Part shown: positions 1 through 10,610 of the stretch, piece by piece
Position numbering within the stretch: the stretch's first letter is position 1
Layout: the number at the start of each line of letters is the position of its first letter
Assembly (NCBI GenBank): GCA_037447655.1
Contig: JBBHKE010000457.1
Coordinates: forward strand, 92,017-135,585
Direction: 5' to 3'
Source: Zygnema cylindricum
Taxonomy: Eukaryota > Streptophyta > Zygnematophyceae > Zygnematales > Zygnemataceae
Length of the DNA stretch: 43,569 nucleotides
Notes under the pieces: generated by a model
The model's database searches: none
Told to the model about the DNA's origin: nothing
What the model saw: only the letters and a program-made list of their open reading frames with translations
Made by a program: the position numbers and the translations under genes

Positions 1-334
1 ATTTTCTGACGGATATCAGATCGCCATGTGATTCCGTCTTTTGAGAGAGAAGTCGCAATCGAAAACCTCGAGTAATGCACAGAAAATCAAAGAAAATATG
101 AGAGCATATGTATTGCAGACAAACGAGCAGCATAACAAAAAAAGATTAGACAACGGCAGGAAAAATGTGACCTAATTCTGACCTCTTAGGAGTACTCCAC
201 GATAGAAAGGTTTGAGCTGCATTTGCTTGTATACTGTGGCAATGCTTGTATAATGACCAGGGTTTTTTAGGGTTTTTTAGAGGTTTTTAGACACGTTTCT
301 CGACTTCTTGCAAACTCAAGGATGCTTCCTACTG

Positions 335-572
335 CACTCGCACAAAATATCTCCGCACTATTCAAAATCGTTTGGATTCGATCAAAATGTTTCCCCACAA
401 TTTAAAATCAAACGCACTGAAATAAATATATCCCCACAAGTTGAAAACGATTGCACTCAAACAACATATCTCTCTACAATTCAATTTGTTCCACTAAAAC
501 AAGATATATCCCCACAAATCAAAATCGATTGCACCCACATAAAATATCTCCCCACCATTTAATCGATTGCCG
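335..572. repeat. Degenerate ~40-bp tandem minisatellite, six units
   Basis: A unit close to AAATATCTCCCCACAATTC followed by AAAATCGATTGCACTCAAAC recurs six times; the CCCCACA-like core falls near 351, 393, 432, 472, 511 and 550. The mean period is 40 bp, which is not a multiple of three. An open frame of 84 codons crosses the array, but equivalent bases fall in different codon positions in units 4 and 6, so the frame is not conserved and I do not call it a gene. Confidence 0.75.
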
Positions 573-1634
573 GCGTGCCAGATGAGCCAATACACAAAGC
601 AGGCAAGATAAGGTCGGTTTATTGATTGAAATGAAGGCTGCCAATAAATAGTGTGGAAAATATAGTTGTGGAAGTGTCTAGCGATTGCAGGGGCTAACGA
701 GATACATGTTAATAAAGTACACCATGAATCGTTATTAAAGTAAAGAGATTAAAACATTCATGTTAATGTTTTTGAATTAGATCCAGATGACATGACTAAT
801 TTTAAACCGTTTACAGAATTAGCGTTAAGAAAAAAAACAACGAGTGTTAACATCGCTATTTTGTGGTCAGTTGCAAAAAAATCAGCACCGAATAAGCACA
901 TTAACACCAAGGGATGGTCAAAAGAAAAAACATAAATTGACGTCAACAGAGCGTTTTAGGCACATGTGCACAACAAATAAGAGGGAACAAAGTGGTGCCA
1001 TGGAAGTAATGTTAATGCAAAGCACTCTATAACAAACAAATACTAAAGCTGGATGTAAGCTGCACTATAGCTGCTGGAAATAACCTATCAAGGAGGAGAG
1101 GTATTCTCCTTGATCCAAATATTTATGAACTATTCCCTCGTTCTCATATCCTTATGAATGGACTAGAATAACTGTTGACTTTCAAATATTTCAATTATTC
1201 GTGAAATTCTGGACATTGTCACCAAAAACAAGGAGCATAAACGACAATCAGCTCTTGTGTCGGGCTTGAGAAAAAATGTAAAAATTTAACGCTCACAATG
1301 CACAATGTTTTTTAAAGATACTCTTAAAGCCTTGATGGAAAATGCCTCGCCCTTGATATCTTTGGGGAGAAAGGTCCACATTATTGCCAATAAATCACAC
1401 CTATTTATTATCAAAACCGTCACAAGTGGGGGTTGTTGTTCCATCGGCATAACTTTTGACAAGAATTTTTTTAAGGAGTCTATGTGATATTTTTGCAAGT
1501 GTTTGCTATCGAGAATGTCTCCTTATCGGCGGCAAACACCTTTGCCAGCAATGCTCACTTGCATTTTGGGAATTGAAGGATTTAGAAAACCGAATAGGAT
1601 TCATCGGATAAAAGCGAAATATTCCATTGGCATA
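573..1634. other. Non-coding stretch, nothing recognised
   Basis: Only short open frames with no recognisable motif. The segment at 709-745 (TACACCATGAATCGTTATTA) loosely resembles the arm of the inverted repeat at 1635-1700 and may be a decayed fragment of the same element. Confidence 0.5.
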
Positions 1635-1857
1635 GTACACCGTGTATCGCTATTAGTGATAATGTTTCTTTTGCCACTTAAAACATTTTATCTCCGTACA
1701 CGCTTGTCGGAATATGGATCTGACGGTTGCGATTGAAAGCCAAGATTACAACCTTCCGATTGGTGGTCTTGAAGTGAAAATCGAACATGTCTGTACGGAT
1801 AAAAGACGCTTTAAGTGGCGAAAATTTTATTAACACTAATAGCGATACACGGTGTAG
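1635..1857. repeat. Inverted repeat, arms ~66 bp, MITE-like
   Basis: The arm at 1635-1700 (beginning GTACACCGTGTATCGCTATT) is repeated in inverse orientation at 1792-1857, with about 85% agreement by eye and a spacer of ~91 bp. The layout fits a small non-autonomous DNA element or a large hairpin. No coding sequence lies in the spacer and I see no clear target duplication. Confidence 0.7.
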
Positions 1858-2155
1858 TGCTAATCACTTCAAAACACCTTTGCTAACGCGATGACAGATC
1901 TTCGTTTCGCTAAACAATTTATAAACTTGAGTCCAATCTCAAGCACATTGCTCTTTACTCATTTAAGACAAACATCATCACGCTGCAAATTTATAAGTCC
2001 CCAATAGTAACAAAATTTTTGATCATGTTTTTATAAAGCAACGTGAAAGGAGAGTTTCATCGGCGGCTGATTATTCCACGTCTGAATTGACCTGTCTTTT
2101 AGTAGATGCGCTGGTTAAGGACGATAAACCAAATTTTAATGTCTTGTTTCTGCAG

Positions 2156-2218
2156 ATGAAGGGTGGGACTTTCGATGTTGTGGTTGATAAAGGAGTGTAT
2201 GCACTTATGGGAGAGAGC
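2156..2218 (+). pseudogene. Possible exon fragment resembling a SAM-dependent methyltransferase
   Basis: A good 3' splice site (pyrimidine-rich, ending TTTCTGCAG) is followed by a frame reading MKGGTFDVVVDKGVYALMGE. The FDVVVDKG..ALM string resembles the motif 'FDVVxDKGTLDALM' of METTL13/EEF1A-lysine-methyltransferase-like class I enzymes, where the acidic residue lies near the SAM pocket. The rest of the surrounding 182-codon frame has no resemblance to such enzymes, and I found no neighbouring exon with SAM motif I. It could be a captured or decayed exon, or chance similarity over about 13 residues. Confidence 0.22.
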
Positions 2219-3740
2219 CAAGCGGAGAGTCTCTCGAGGCCGGAAATCGTTTACTTAGTGAGGTCTCTTCCACGACATGCCCGTAGCCTGGTCCCTGTCA
2301 GTCACAGACAGCTGACCAATTATCAAACGACACAACGTGAGTGCTGTGTGCGGCTGTGTCTCTCTTTCAAGTGTCCGTGGCAGTCGATACGTTCCTTTCA
2401 AAAGTCTGCATGTTTACTTTTGGTCTTGAGTTTATGTTTGGACGTCGAAAGGATTGGTGATAGCATGATTATTTCTCCATCTTGTGGAGAGTTAGTGAAG
2501 GCTAAGCCTCTCTCTTGTTCCGCTGCTTCTTTTTTTGTGCTCCTATTCACAAAAGTGATATGCACCTTATTGTTGTTCGCTACTTTTTCGTATTCTGCCC
2601 TGCGGCATTGCAGGGCAATACTGCACTTTATCTGAAGCAGACCGTGCAGTGCAGCCAGGAGCATAAATAGAGGGGAAGGTTGCCATGGCAGGTGGCACGA
2701 GTCTTGCGGGAGAATGGACTTTATTTGTGCATCACTCTATTGGCACAGGAGCATGTGCTTGGTAAGCTCCTAATCTAGCTGTGCTGTACGGACTGCAAGA
2801 TTCTCCCACTCCAAGTAGCACGCATGGCTTTTCTAACTCGATGAAACTGGATTGCTTCTTGTGATTGAAAAACTAGATGTATAAGCCTGAGCTTTTCGGG
2901 ATAACTTGGCGGTTAAGCTCCTGGAGCTACAGTAGTCCTCTATATGTGGATTGTGTCAATTATGAAAGCCGAAACTTGGATCAATGTTGGCTTGAAAGGG
3001 ATATTATTCTTCAACAGGTCTACTACTAGAGCGGCTGCGGTACAGATGGACTATCACCATTCATCTCATTCCACCGCCTCCTGGAGACCGTCATTCAGCC
3101 TACAACCTTTTCTTGTGGTCCTACAAAGTCATCACAACCTATTGACAGTATACCGTTTGTCACTCTTTTGTTTGGACGAAATCCTGGAGAGGGCATGTAC
3201 CCTGAGCAGGTGCACATTTGGCATAATAGGTTATACTTCTGTTATTATTTTCATATTATTAATGTCGAGTTACAGATTTTGACTCATCAGTGTGGGATCA
3301 TCTGATTTGACGCAATCATTTCATTTCATCATGTATTTGACATCTTGTGTTTCGACGGATGTATTCCGTTTGTTTTTAGCTATGGCTGGCTTTTTTCGCG
3401 GTTGTTTGGGCAGTTTTCCTGCCATTTTTTTGGCAGTTGGCAGTGTTGTGGGCCCTTGTGGACACAGTAAATGAGACGAGAACAAACGGGTCTTCCTCGG
3501 TTGAACCTAAATTACGTGACGTGACAGCAGGAGACTTAGGTGTTTTGAAGCCGGGTCGTTGAATTGTACAAGACCTCTCGGCTCTGGGACCAGATAAAAG
3601 TCCACGCTGTACTGCAACTATTCTTAATGCAAAGACAGAGGCTGGAAGTTGCAGTTGCCAGTTTGCTGTTTTTTTGGCTCCTCAAGGGAGTGGCTCGAGC
3701 TCTTGCAGGTTCATCTCTTCATCACTTCGATTAACCATCA
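2219..3740. other. Non-coding stretch, no gene recognised
   Basis: Mixed-composition sequence with short frames only. I see no splice-bounded segment, RNA gene or transposon domain that I can support. Confidence 0.4.
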
Positions 3741-3744
3741 AAAG

Positions 3745-3950
3745 CCCACCATATCATCATCATATTGTATTATCATCATTATATTATTATCATCATATCA
3801 TATTATCATCGTTATATAATTATCATCATATTATATTATCATCATTATATTGTTATCATCATATTATATTATCATCATTATATTATTATCATCATTATAT
3901 TATTATCATCATATTATACTATCATCATTATATAATTATCATCATATTTC
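3745..3950. repeat. ATTATC/ATATTATC simple-sequence array
   Basis: Imperfect tandem repeats built from ATCATCATATTATATT and ATCATCATTATATTATT, effective unit about 33 bp. It is a small relative of the much larger (ATC)n array at 20.07-21.81 kb. Predicted peptides over it are His/Ile/Tyr-rich artefacts. Confidence 0.85.
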
Positions 3951-3954
3951 TCAC

Positions 3955-5480
3955 CTTCAAGAGGCCTATCATCATCGTTCCCTTCATCTCTTCATTTTGT
4001 CATCTGTAGTTCATCTCTTGCAGGAGATAAAATGCACAAGTATACACTGAACATTTTGTTTGAAATTCGCCATTATCCACGTCTTGAAAGGAAAGAAAGA
4101 AAGGCTTGAAACTTTCGACTTCTACTTTTTCGTGAAAAGAGGAGAATCTCTTCCACGAGATCAGTAAAGTCCGTTGGATCCTCAAGAGGAGCCATCTCAA
4201 CCGCACCCTTACTACTACGGTTCGGAGATTTTCCCACGGAGTCTCAAATAATGTGGGAAATAGTGACACTCCCTAACCTCGGAACCGCCGCCCCAAGAGT
4301 AACAACAAGGCTAGAGAACCAATGAGGCAGTAGGTCCATTCCCTCGAAACTTCCCGGAAGTGCAAGAGGTCCAAGAGGGCAAGGCATTCTGGTCCCATTA
4401 GGGCAAGGTGTCCCGGTCCTGAGGTGGGGGAGTACCAATCCTAAGGTCGTACGTTCGGATCTTAAGGTCTGAGAGAGCAGTCCTTATTTCTGGGTTCATG
4501 GACCGTTGATCATCTGGGAATTGATTTCCTTTATAAGGAATAAGGATTGTGTCCTTATTTCTTTCATTATCAGCGTTTCCTTGTGGAGATGCGACAAGGT
4601 CGAGCTTCTAATCTATCTCTTATTGCCGTTATGGATTGTTGAAGTTCCCTCGATGTGATTTATCGAGCCTGGGGCTGTTTTTCGTAGTTACTTTGCTCCT
4701 GTTTAATTTTGGATAAGATTTTTAGTTTTGGGTCAACTATTTGTTGTTTTTTTGTGCTCTCTGGTCCTTTAAATGTCTTTTGTTGGCTTGTCCTTGCATG
4801 CGTGTGATTTCTTTCCTTTTAGTTTGCTTCCCCCCGCGTTCAATAATTCTGTTTTGGTTTCTCCTTTTATTTTCCGTTCTTATGTACTCTGATGGTTTAC
4901 CATCACGCTCTCTTAATAGAGTCGTAATTATTCTTTATATAGAACACCATCACATACATCCCAAGAAAATAACCACAATTTGGCAAACCAACATAAGATG
5001 ACTTCAAACCCAGCATGTATGATTCATCTACACACAAGTGCTAAGAGACAATTAATAGGCTCTAAAACCAAAACAAACAGAAATTTTCTTTCTTCGATAT
5101 TAGTATGGTTTGGATGTGTTCAATATGCATCCGTGGTTGAAAGTTCCATTTGACTTTTAGCGACAAAATGACATTAAAAATTATTTCCATTTAAAGGATG
5201 ACAATCCATGCAGGAATTTTGGCACCAACTTTAAGTTGAAGGAGCTAAGAATGGCTCCAAGTTTACAAACTAAAATCCGCCTTTAAAGGCAAATCCGGCA
5301 TTCACTAGTTATACTACCAAGAGAAAAAGGTGAGAAACTAACCTTTGAGGACATAAAAGATTGTTAGCGTTTCTATCTTCTACATTTTACGTGGCACTAA
5401 TCCTTGTACAAGTGATCTAATCTCACACAACATCATGTACAATAAAATTCATAAACTGAATGATACCTGAGAACCACCCT
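3955..5480. other. Non-coding stretch downstream of TFIIB, with one perfect hairpin
   Basis: No gene recognised. A 12-bp inverted repeat (AAGGAATAAGGA at 4535-4546 and its near complement at 4552-4563, 5-nt loop) stands out. A minus-strand frame near 4200-4000 begins MAPLEDPTDFTDLVEEILLF, which I cannot identify. The right part is probably the intergenic space after the TFIIB terminator region. Confidence 0.4.
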
Positions 5481-5483
5481 TTT

Positions 5484-5489
5484 TTTATT
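5484..5489 (-). terminator. Candidate TFIIB polyadenylation signal AATAAA
   Basis: AATAAA on the minus strand lies about 60 nt beyond the TFIIB stop codon (5552-5550), a normal place for a near-upstream element. The region is AT-rich, so chance occurrence is likely enough to keep confidence low. Confidence 0.3.
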
Positions 5490-5549
5490 CACAAATTAAC
5501 ACGATTAATATGAGCATTTTCCCTCCAATATTTGAATATGCTCCCAGGT

Positions 5550-5683
5550 CTATGATGCTGAAAGTTTTTCCAAATCCTCCGGTTTTGCAAACGAGGCCGG
5601 TACAAGTTTTGCCGCATGAGGTCGCAAATCTTTGTATGTGTTTCGAATAGTGCCTTCAGCGACTCCAGTAGCTCTTGAAATAT
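5550..5683 (-). CDS. TFIIB: TFIIB exon 7 (helix-turn-helix and C-terminus)
   Basis: Acceptor TTGTAG; encodes [20 protein letters not shown] and ends [13 protein letters not shown] with a TAG stop, matching the FAKEEDLKNL tail of plant homologues in position. Confidence 0.93.
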
Positions 5684-8600
5684 CTACAAAAGCCACAACC
5701 AAAAAAAGAACTCACTAAAAAAGCTTTAAGAAGTATAAGTGCTCAAGGGAAAATCAGTAGCGCTCTTAAGAATGTTCAAAGGGAAAACGGGGAACAACAG
5801 AAATTTGCCGGTAACTCCGACTTTAAACAGAGGGTTGTTGGATGGAAAGGTGAGGGTTGTTGGATGGAAAGGTTGACGCAAGAAATGAAGTTAAATTCCT
5901 GGAATAAAATGATATGGAAAATGAAGTCACGAGCATGTCTGCAAAGGCAACAATAGTGAAGATGCCTGAAGAACTCACCACGAGGCAAAACTTTCTTCTC
6001 ACATAGTTGTGTGACCATATAAATGGAAGCGGCTGCTTTTGAAATTGGAGCTCGACTGGTTCTGAAAAGTAATCCGTGACAACAATGGCACAGAAGTCCT
6101 CGTCAGGTTCCTTCAAGCTCAGACTTCAAATTGCATCACCATAGCTCATAAACTTCCAGAATAACCTTGTACGTGGAAGAAATGAGATGAGAGGACAAAG
6201 ATGTCATCACCAAACCGAGAAAGCACGACAGCAAAATTCAACCTGACACTGATGGTGAGAATGAGATAACCGAACTGAAAAGGACGATAGATGCAAAAAC
6301 GGAAGTAGAAGCCAGAGCGAGAGCCTGACCTGATATCGAGCTGCTCTGTGTTCTTCACCACCTCGATGGCGGCTCGAACCGCCGCAGCGTCCATTGGGAG
6401 ATGAGAGCAGAACCGCCGCTGGACACCCACCATACGGGCCACACAGGCTAAGGACAAAACGACAATCAAAGCGACTTAATAAAAAAACTGTGCTCTTCAA
6501 ACATCCTCTGTTTGGACATTTCGATAATGGACAAAAAGACAATCAACTTTTTCAAAAAACTGTGCTCTTCAAACACCCTCTGCATGGACGTTTCAATAAA
6601 AAGACAATCAAAGCAGCTTTTAAAAAAACTGTGTTCTTCAAACATCCTCTGTTTGGGCGTTTCTGCGGTGATGCAGCAAAGGCTCGCATTCGCAAATACA
6701 AACACCACAAGCTATAATCTGATATTGATACAACTACTGTTTCGCTGCTGGCGAACTTGTGTCCTTTGATGAGCTTGAGAGGTTCAAGGTACAAAATCAA
6801 GAATTCACATTAAGCTTAAAAAACACCATAGAGAAACATAATGAGACTCCGTGTACACATCGTTCATCTTCCAGGAGCTTCTTCCACCTTTTCAATTATC
6901 TATACTTTGTTAAATCATGATTTTCAGTTTTCTCTCTCCCATTTATCTGCCCTCTCTCTCTCTAGTCTCCATCCCTCTCCCACAATCTTCCCTTTCCACA
7001 ATCATGTCTTATGTGGTATCTGGCCCTTATATTTCCGACATACATAAAATATGTCTCCCACAAAAAGTTCAACAGGAATCGACAGACAAACAAACCGGGT
7101 ACGGACCGTCGAGACAGCAAACTACAATTGCTCATCACTACGAGAGCAGAAAAATTGTAGTAATAAGTGTTCTATTAGCATCAATTTACTAATTTATGCT
7201 AGGATGACATGGCAGCTTGCTTTCTGTTCATGTAATTATTGTAATTGACAAAAACCTGTTTTGGGAAGTGAAATTTATGCACGCCCAAAAAGTAACTTTA
7301 ATAGCGACAAACAGTTAAATTCATCAATCCTTTTCAGAGTCTTGAACATACCATAAAATCTCCAGCGTTAATGGCTCCCATTTCCATGGACATTCCCATA
7401 TCTGCTTCCAATTGTTTCACAATGAACTTCGTTGCTCGCCCAATCTCTTTTTTTGAAGCATTATTTGCCACAGCTCCAATTTCTACATGCCCCAATAAAA
7501 CTACGGGAGTCAATTAAGGCCAAATGTCGTCATGATACAAACTAAAATAACGACAACTACCAACGTTGAAACAATAAAACAACAGTATACTTGTAACTCA
7601 CATGACATGAAGGTCTTGCATGCTCAATAGAAAAGTCCAGTAACTCACAGGCTTAAAACATTCTGGACTTTTCCGAATGTAAGATGGCCTTAAACAAAGA
7701 GAACACGTGCAAGCATAAGCTTTATAGCCCAAGTAACTCAATCTTTTTTAGAAAACTTAATAAGGTGACGAAATTTACGAGTAAACAAGAATGGGCACCT
7801 CACTTATGTCCACCCCTTGTGATCAAAGACATTGCAAAGGGGAAGAGGAAAAGCAGGTCAACCTTTAAAAGTACGAGGTTTATCCTCTTGTCGACAAGCA
7901 ATATATAAACATGCGGCTAGAATTGCATCTTGACTTCGACCGCGGATAGACTTCAAATCCTCCACTTTCTTATAAATTTCATTTGCACGATCCTGCAGGC
8001 CGAATTGGAAAGTTCACAAAGACAGCTGACTGATAAGTTCAATGTAAAATGGGTCAAAAAAGACTTATATCACAAATGATACGTCGAACCAAAGACGCAC
8101 ACCTTCAGAATTTCCTAAGAACATTGATATCAATGGCTGTTTGATACTTTTATTTGACCATGGCTCAAAATTGTACAATTCACCCACGTGAATACGAGCA
8201 CAAGTATGTACAGGTCTTATCCTAATTGACTTCACGGTCCATCAATTGGCTAAGATTAGAAGTCAAATAAAACAGTCACGCCCTTGTAACATTGCAAATT
8301 GCCCACATCGAAACAATATGGAATGTGTTGTGTTGTATGCGATAAAAGCATGCTTATTACTAGCTTATGCAATTTAGCTTATAACCTTCTGGCGACTTTC
8401 AAGTTTTCATTTTTTGAGAGGAAAAGGAAAGAAAATTGTACGGTGAGCTCAACGCCATGTCAAACACTAAATGTGATGGAGAAAACCCATGAAACCCATT
8501 TGTTTCACAATTGCTCACAACAACAGAGATGTTAACGTTAAACTAGAAGATAACTACTGAAACTATCAGTAGAGTCAGTAAAGCAAGAGCATAGAGTGTC

Positions 8601-9289
8601 CTTACCCTAATAGTAGAAACTAGTCCAGCCCTGTGGAAACCCATTATCACCCACAACCCCGGGAAACAGCTTATCATATTGAGAACACAAAAAGGTGATT
8701 GTTATTCCAAAATTGAAAGGAATGTAGAACCCACAAGGTCAAAAGAGGAAATGCTGAAATATGGAATGCCATATGCACCCGAATGAGTGACAGGTAGAGA
8801 AGGGATGGACATGCAAACAAAGATTTTGAGAATCAGAAGAGATGAAGAGGGAGGGCGAGTGGAGAGAAAAGCAATGACAGTTGGCACAAAACAGATGTCC
8901 GTACAAAACAACAACATAAGTCCCAGAAACCTTTTCCATCTCACCTATCTGCCATACTCCCGATCGTTTTTAAACGCATTGATGAGACTCCTGTCCGGAT
9001 TCGCCCCTCGACTCGCCCATCCTCTCACATTCCCGGGCATCTCCTGTCCATTGCTCCTCGCGATGACAGTTGTCAGTCCTCCATCCGTCAGCAGAGGATT
9101 CAGCGGCCCTCCCACACGCACCGGATCGTCATTGGCACTCTCATTGGAGAACGTCCTCCACTCAGAAGTCTCGTCCACCGCGTGGGCCTCCAGCACAAGA
9201 CCGCACTCTGAGCAAATTAGGTCACCGGCCGCATGGTCGCTCACGAGCTCCGTGTACTTCTTGCACTCGGGACACTTCTGCTTCATCAT
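5550..9289 (-). CDS. TFIIB: Transcription initiation factor IIB, seven exons, with a one-base frameshift in exon 1
   Basis: TFIIB bridges TBP-bound promoter DNA and RNA polymerase II in the nucleus. Exons on the minus strand: 9289-8945, 8630-8606, 7992-7863, 7482-7352, 6418-6330, 6061-5979, 5683-5550; all introns are GT-AG and every phase matches. The joined frame gives 311 residues, close to the 312 of Arabidopsis TFIIB1. Order: zinc ribbon (C6, C9, C26, C29), B-reader/linker with TSEWRTF, then two cyclin repeats, the second holding GVAEGTIRN of the DNA-contacting helix-turn-helix. The frame needs one correction: a run of five A at 8971-8967, just after residue 107 (AFK), carries one A too many; as given, translation stops at 8947-8945, on the exon border. 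All else is intact, so either this is a recent lesion or a homopolymer error. Identification is firm; functional status is open. Confidence 0.92.
5979..6061 (-). CDS. TFIIB: TFIIB exon 6 (cyclin repeat 2)
   Basis: Acceptor TTTCAG; encodes [19 protein letters not shown] and ends VLPR plus one base before GTGAGT. It aligns with the RRSPISIAAVVIYIITQL helix of plant TFIIB. Confidence 0.92.
6330..6418 (-). CDS. TFIIB: TFIIB exon 5 (start of cyclin repeat 2)
   Basis: Acceptor GTCCAG; encodes [17 protein letters not shown] and ends within the Arg codon of LDIR before GTCAGG. It is more GC-rich than the other exons. It corresponds to RRFCSNL of Arabidopsis TFIIB. Confidence 0.9.
6462..6665. repeat. 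Intronic ~70-bp tandem repeat, three units
   Basis: Within the intron between TFIIB exons 4 and 5. The core AACTGTGCTCTTCAAACATC recurs at 6486, 6558 and 6627, periods 72 and 69. It explains why this intron (933 nt) is the longest of the gene. Open frames on both strands here are repeat artefacts. Confidence 0.85.
7352..7482 (-). CDS. TFIIB: TFIIB exon 4 (end of cyclin repeat 1 and inter-repeat linker)
   Basis: Acceptor ATGTAG; encodes [21 protein letters not shown] and ends INAGDFM before a GTATGT donor, in phase 0. KKEIGRA is the strongly conserved segment of TFIIB. Confidence 0.92.
7863..7992 (-). CDS. TFIIB: TFIIB exon 3 (first cyclin repeat)
   Basis: Acceptor CTGCAG, first codon Asp of [19 protein letters not shown]; continues through [15 protein letters not shown], the signature of the first cyclin fold. 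It ends in phase 1 at a GTTGAC donor, which is a weak but standard GT site. Confidence 0.92.
8606..8630 (-). CDS. TFIIB: TFIIB microexon, 25 nt
   Basis: Flanked by CCACAG acceptor and GTAAGG donor. It completes the split Arg codon and encodes AGLVSTIR, which fills exactly the LGLVATIK gap between the Arg of exon 1 and the DRANE start of exon 3. Without it the protein would lack eight residues of the first cyclin repeat and the phase would not match. Confidence 0.85.
8945..9289 (-). CDS. TFIIB: TFIIB exon 1 (zinc ribbon, reader and linker)
   Basis: It starts with two adjacent Met codons; the second is an equally possible start. It encodes CPEC and CSEC of the zinc ribbon, the DETSEWRTF reader strand and GGPLNPLL. 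It ends in a GTGAGA donor. With four rather than five A at 8971-8967 the tail reads KTIGSMAD plus two bases of an Arg codon, matching the conserved AFKTIATMSER segment of plant TFIIB; with five A it reads KNDREYGR and then a stop. Confidence 0.9.
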   Translation of the reverse strand: MMKQKCPECKKYTELVSDHAAGDLICSECGLVLEAHAVDETSEWRTFSNESANDDPVRVGGPLNPLLTDGGLTTVIARSNGQEMPGNVRGWASRGANPDRSLINAFKNDREYGR

Positions 9290-9363
9290 CTTGCCGGCGA
9301 ATCCCTGCTTTGGAGCCCGGACTGACTGCCTACTACTGACTGCTTACCACTGCTTGAGTTTGT

Positions 9364-9437
9364 TTTTCTCTCTCTCCCTCTCGCTCTCTGTCGCTCTCTC
9401 TCGCTCTCTTTTCCTCTCTCACTATCTCCCTCTCTCG

Positions 9438-9532
<95 letters not shown>

Positions 9533-9620
9533 TATCGCTCTCTCCCTCTCTCTCTTTCTCTCGTTCTCTCTTTCCCTCTCTGTCCCACTCCCTCTCTCTC
9601 GATCTCGCTCTCTCGAGCTC
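9364..9620. repeat. (CT)n microsatellite upstream of TFIIB
   Basis: Interrupted CT/CTCTCT tract with a nearly pure dinucleotide core at about 9442-9528. On the TFIIB strand it reads (GA)n and lies 75-330 nt before the ATG, in the likely 5' leader or core promoter. GA/CT tracts are common in plant 5' leaders. Frames across it (Ser/Leu or Arg/Glu runs) are not genes. Confidence 0.95.
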
Positions 9621-9629
9621 TGGCTTGGG

Positions 9630-10365
9630 CACGTCCTCTGCCTCTGTCTTTCGTCGCACGGCTGTTTCAGCGTGCGACGGCCTTCCTGGGCTGGAAGGAG
9701 CTTAGCGCGTTGTTTGCTAATTTGCGCTTGAAAGCTCCTCACTGGGCAATGCCCTCGTTATACCATTCGGCTCCTCATGGCCGCGAATTCGTCGTTCATG
9801 TGATATGGCATGCGACGCCGCATGGGACGCATGGCCGTGATGCCGGATGGAGGCGACCGAATGATGGGGTGATGGATGTCGTCGGGAGTTCGCAAAGTTT
9901 ACAATTCACATGTATTTATAAAGTGCGAGAAGTACCGATGAATACCGTGCGCTAAACGAATAGTGCTGCTGTGTGAACGCCGTGAATTGGAAGTGCACAC
10001 CACGAAAACCAGAACCGTACAGAAAAGTGTACAATTTGAGACTTCGAGGAACATTTTTTGGGTAAACTTTTACAAGTCAATTTTAGGCATGCATCCGACG
10101 CCCCCAGTATAATTTTCCCGCCAAGTGACACAAAGAGGTATCCAATTTTTCCTTCAATTTTCGGGATTTCCTCCGGTGGTTTGTAACGCCCACCATGTTG
10201 CCACGTTTAAGGCAGTGTTCCCATGTGCCAAAGTAAATGTACGGCCCCATTTGGCTAAGTACGGGTTTTTCTCTGTCGTTTTCCTTTAAAAATAGCGCCG
10301 TACTGCTAGAGTTGCAATGGTACGAAGAAATAGCAAGATTGTAGAGTACAATTTGCGTTATCGTC
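9630..10365. other. Upstream region of TFIIB, no gene recognised
   Basis: Moderately GC-rich near 9650-9860, then mixed sequence. The direct word GGCATGCGACG..CCGCATGGGACGC near 9805 and several GTAC words are visible. No supported coding segment. Confidence 0.4.
9911..9920 (-). promoter_or_regulatory. Candidate TATA box for TFIIB
   Basis: TATAAATACA on the minus strand, about 620 nt before the TFIIB ATG. If used, the leader would include the (GA)n tract. It is a motif match only. Confidence 0.2.
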
Positions 10366-10561
10366 TAAGGGTGGCGTCCCATCAGACGAAAAGTGAGGTG
10401 TTTTACAGAAATCCGGACCTCTCCGTACTATGTCGTACTTGTTATTTTGTTTTTATGCGCGAACAACATTTCAGAGAACCTTGCCAATATTCTCCAAAGG
10501 TCTAGGAGGTAACAATGACCGTTGGATGCTTTTTCGCGAAGCATTCGCTTCCAAAGTTTCT

Positions 10562-10610
10562 GTAAATGGTGATGTAACTCTAGGAGGTACATCATACATC
10601 ACCATTTACA
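10562..10610. repeat. 15-bp inverted repeat (hairpin)
   Basis: GTAAATGGTGATGTA at 10562-10576 pairs perfectly with TACATCACCATTTAC at 10596-10610, loop 19 nt. The right arm is part of the 75-bp tandem repeat, so it can pair with either repeat unit. Confidence 0.85.

Noticed and set aside
261-292. Interstitial telomere (TTTAGGG)n
   Set aside because: Only two imperfect GGTTTTTTAG words; too short and wrong spacing.
308-562. 84-codon open frame with repeated ISPQ-like words
   Set aside because: The underlying 40-bp minisatellite has a period not divisible by three, and equivalent bases fall in different codon positions among units.
2219-2635. Continuation of a coding gene after the methyltransferase-like fragment
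   Set aside because: The remainder of the open frame has no recognisable domain, codes for low-complexity Leu/Ser/Cys stretches, and has a competing frame on the other strand.
9333-9742. Arg/Glu-rich and Ser/Leu-rich frames over the CT tract
   Set aside because: Dinucleotide repeat artefacts; no conserved domain at either end.
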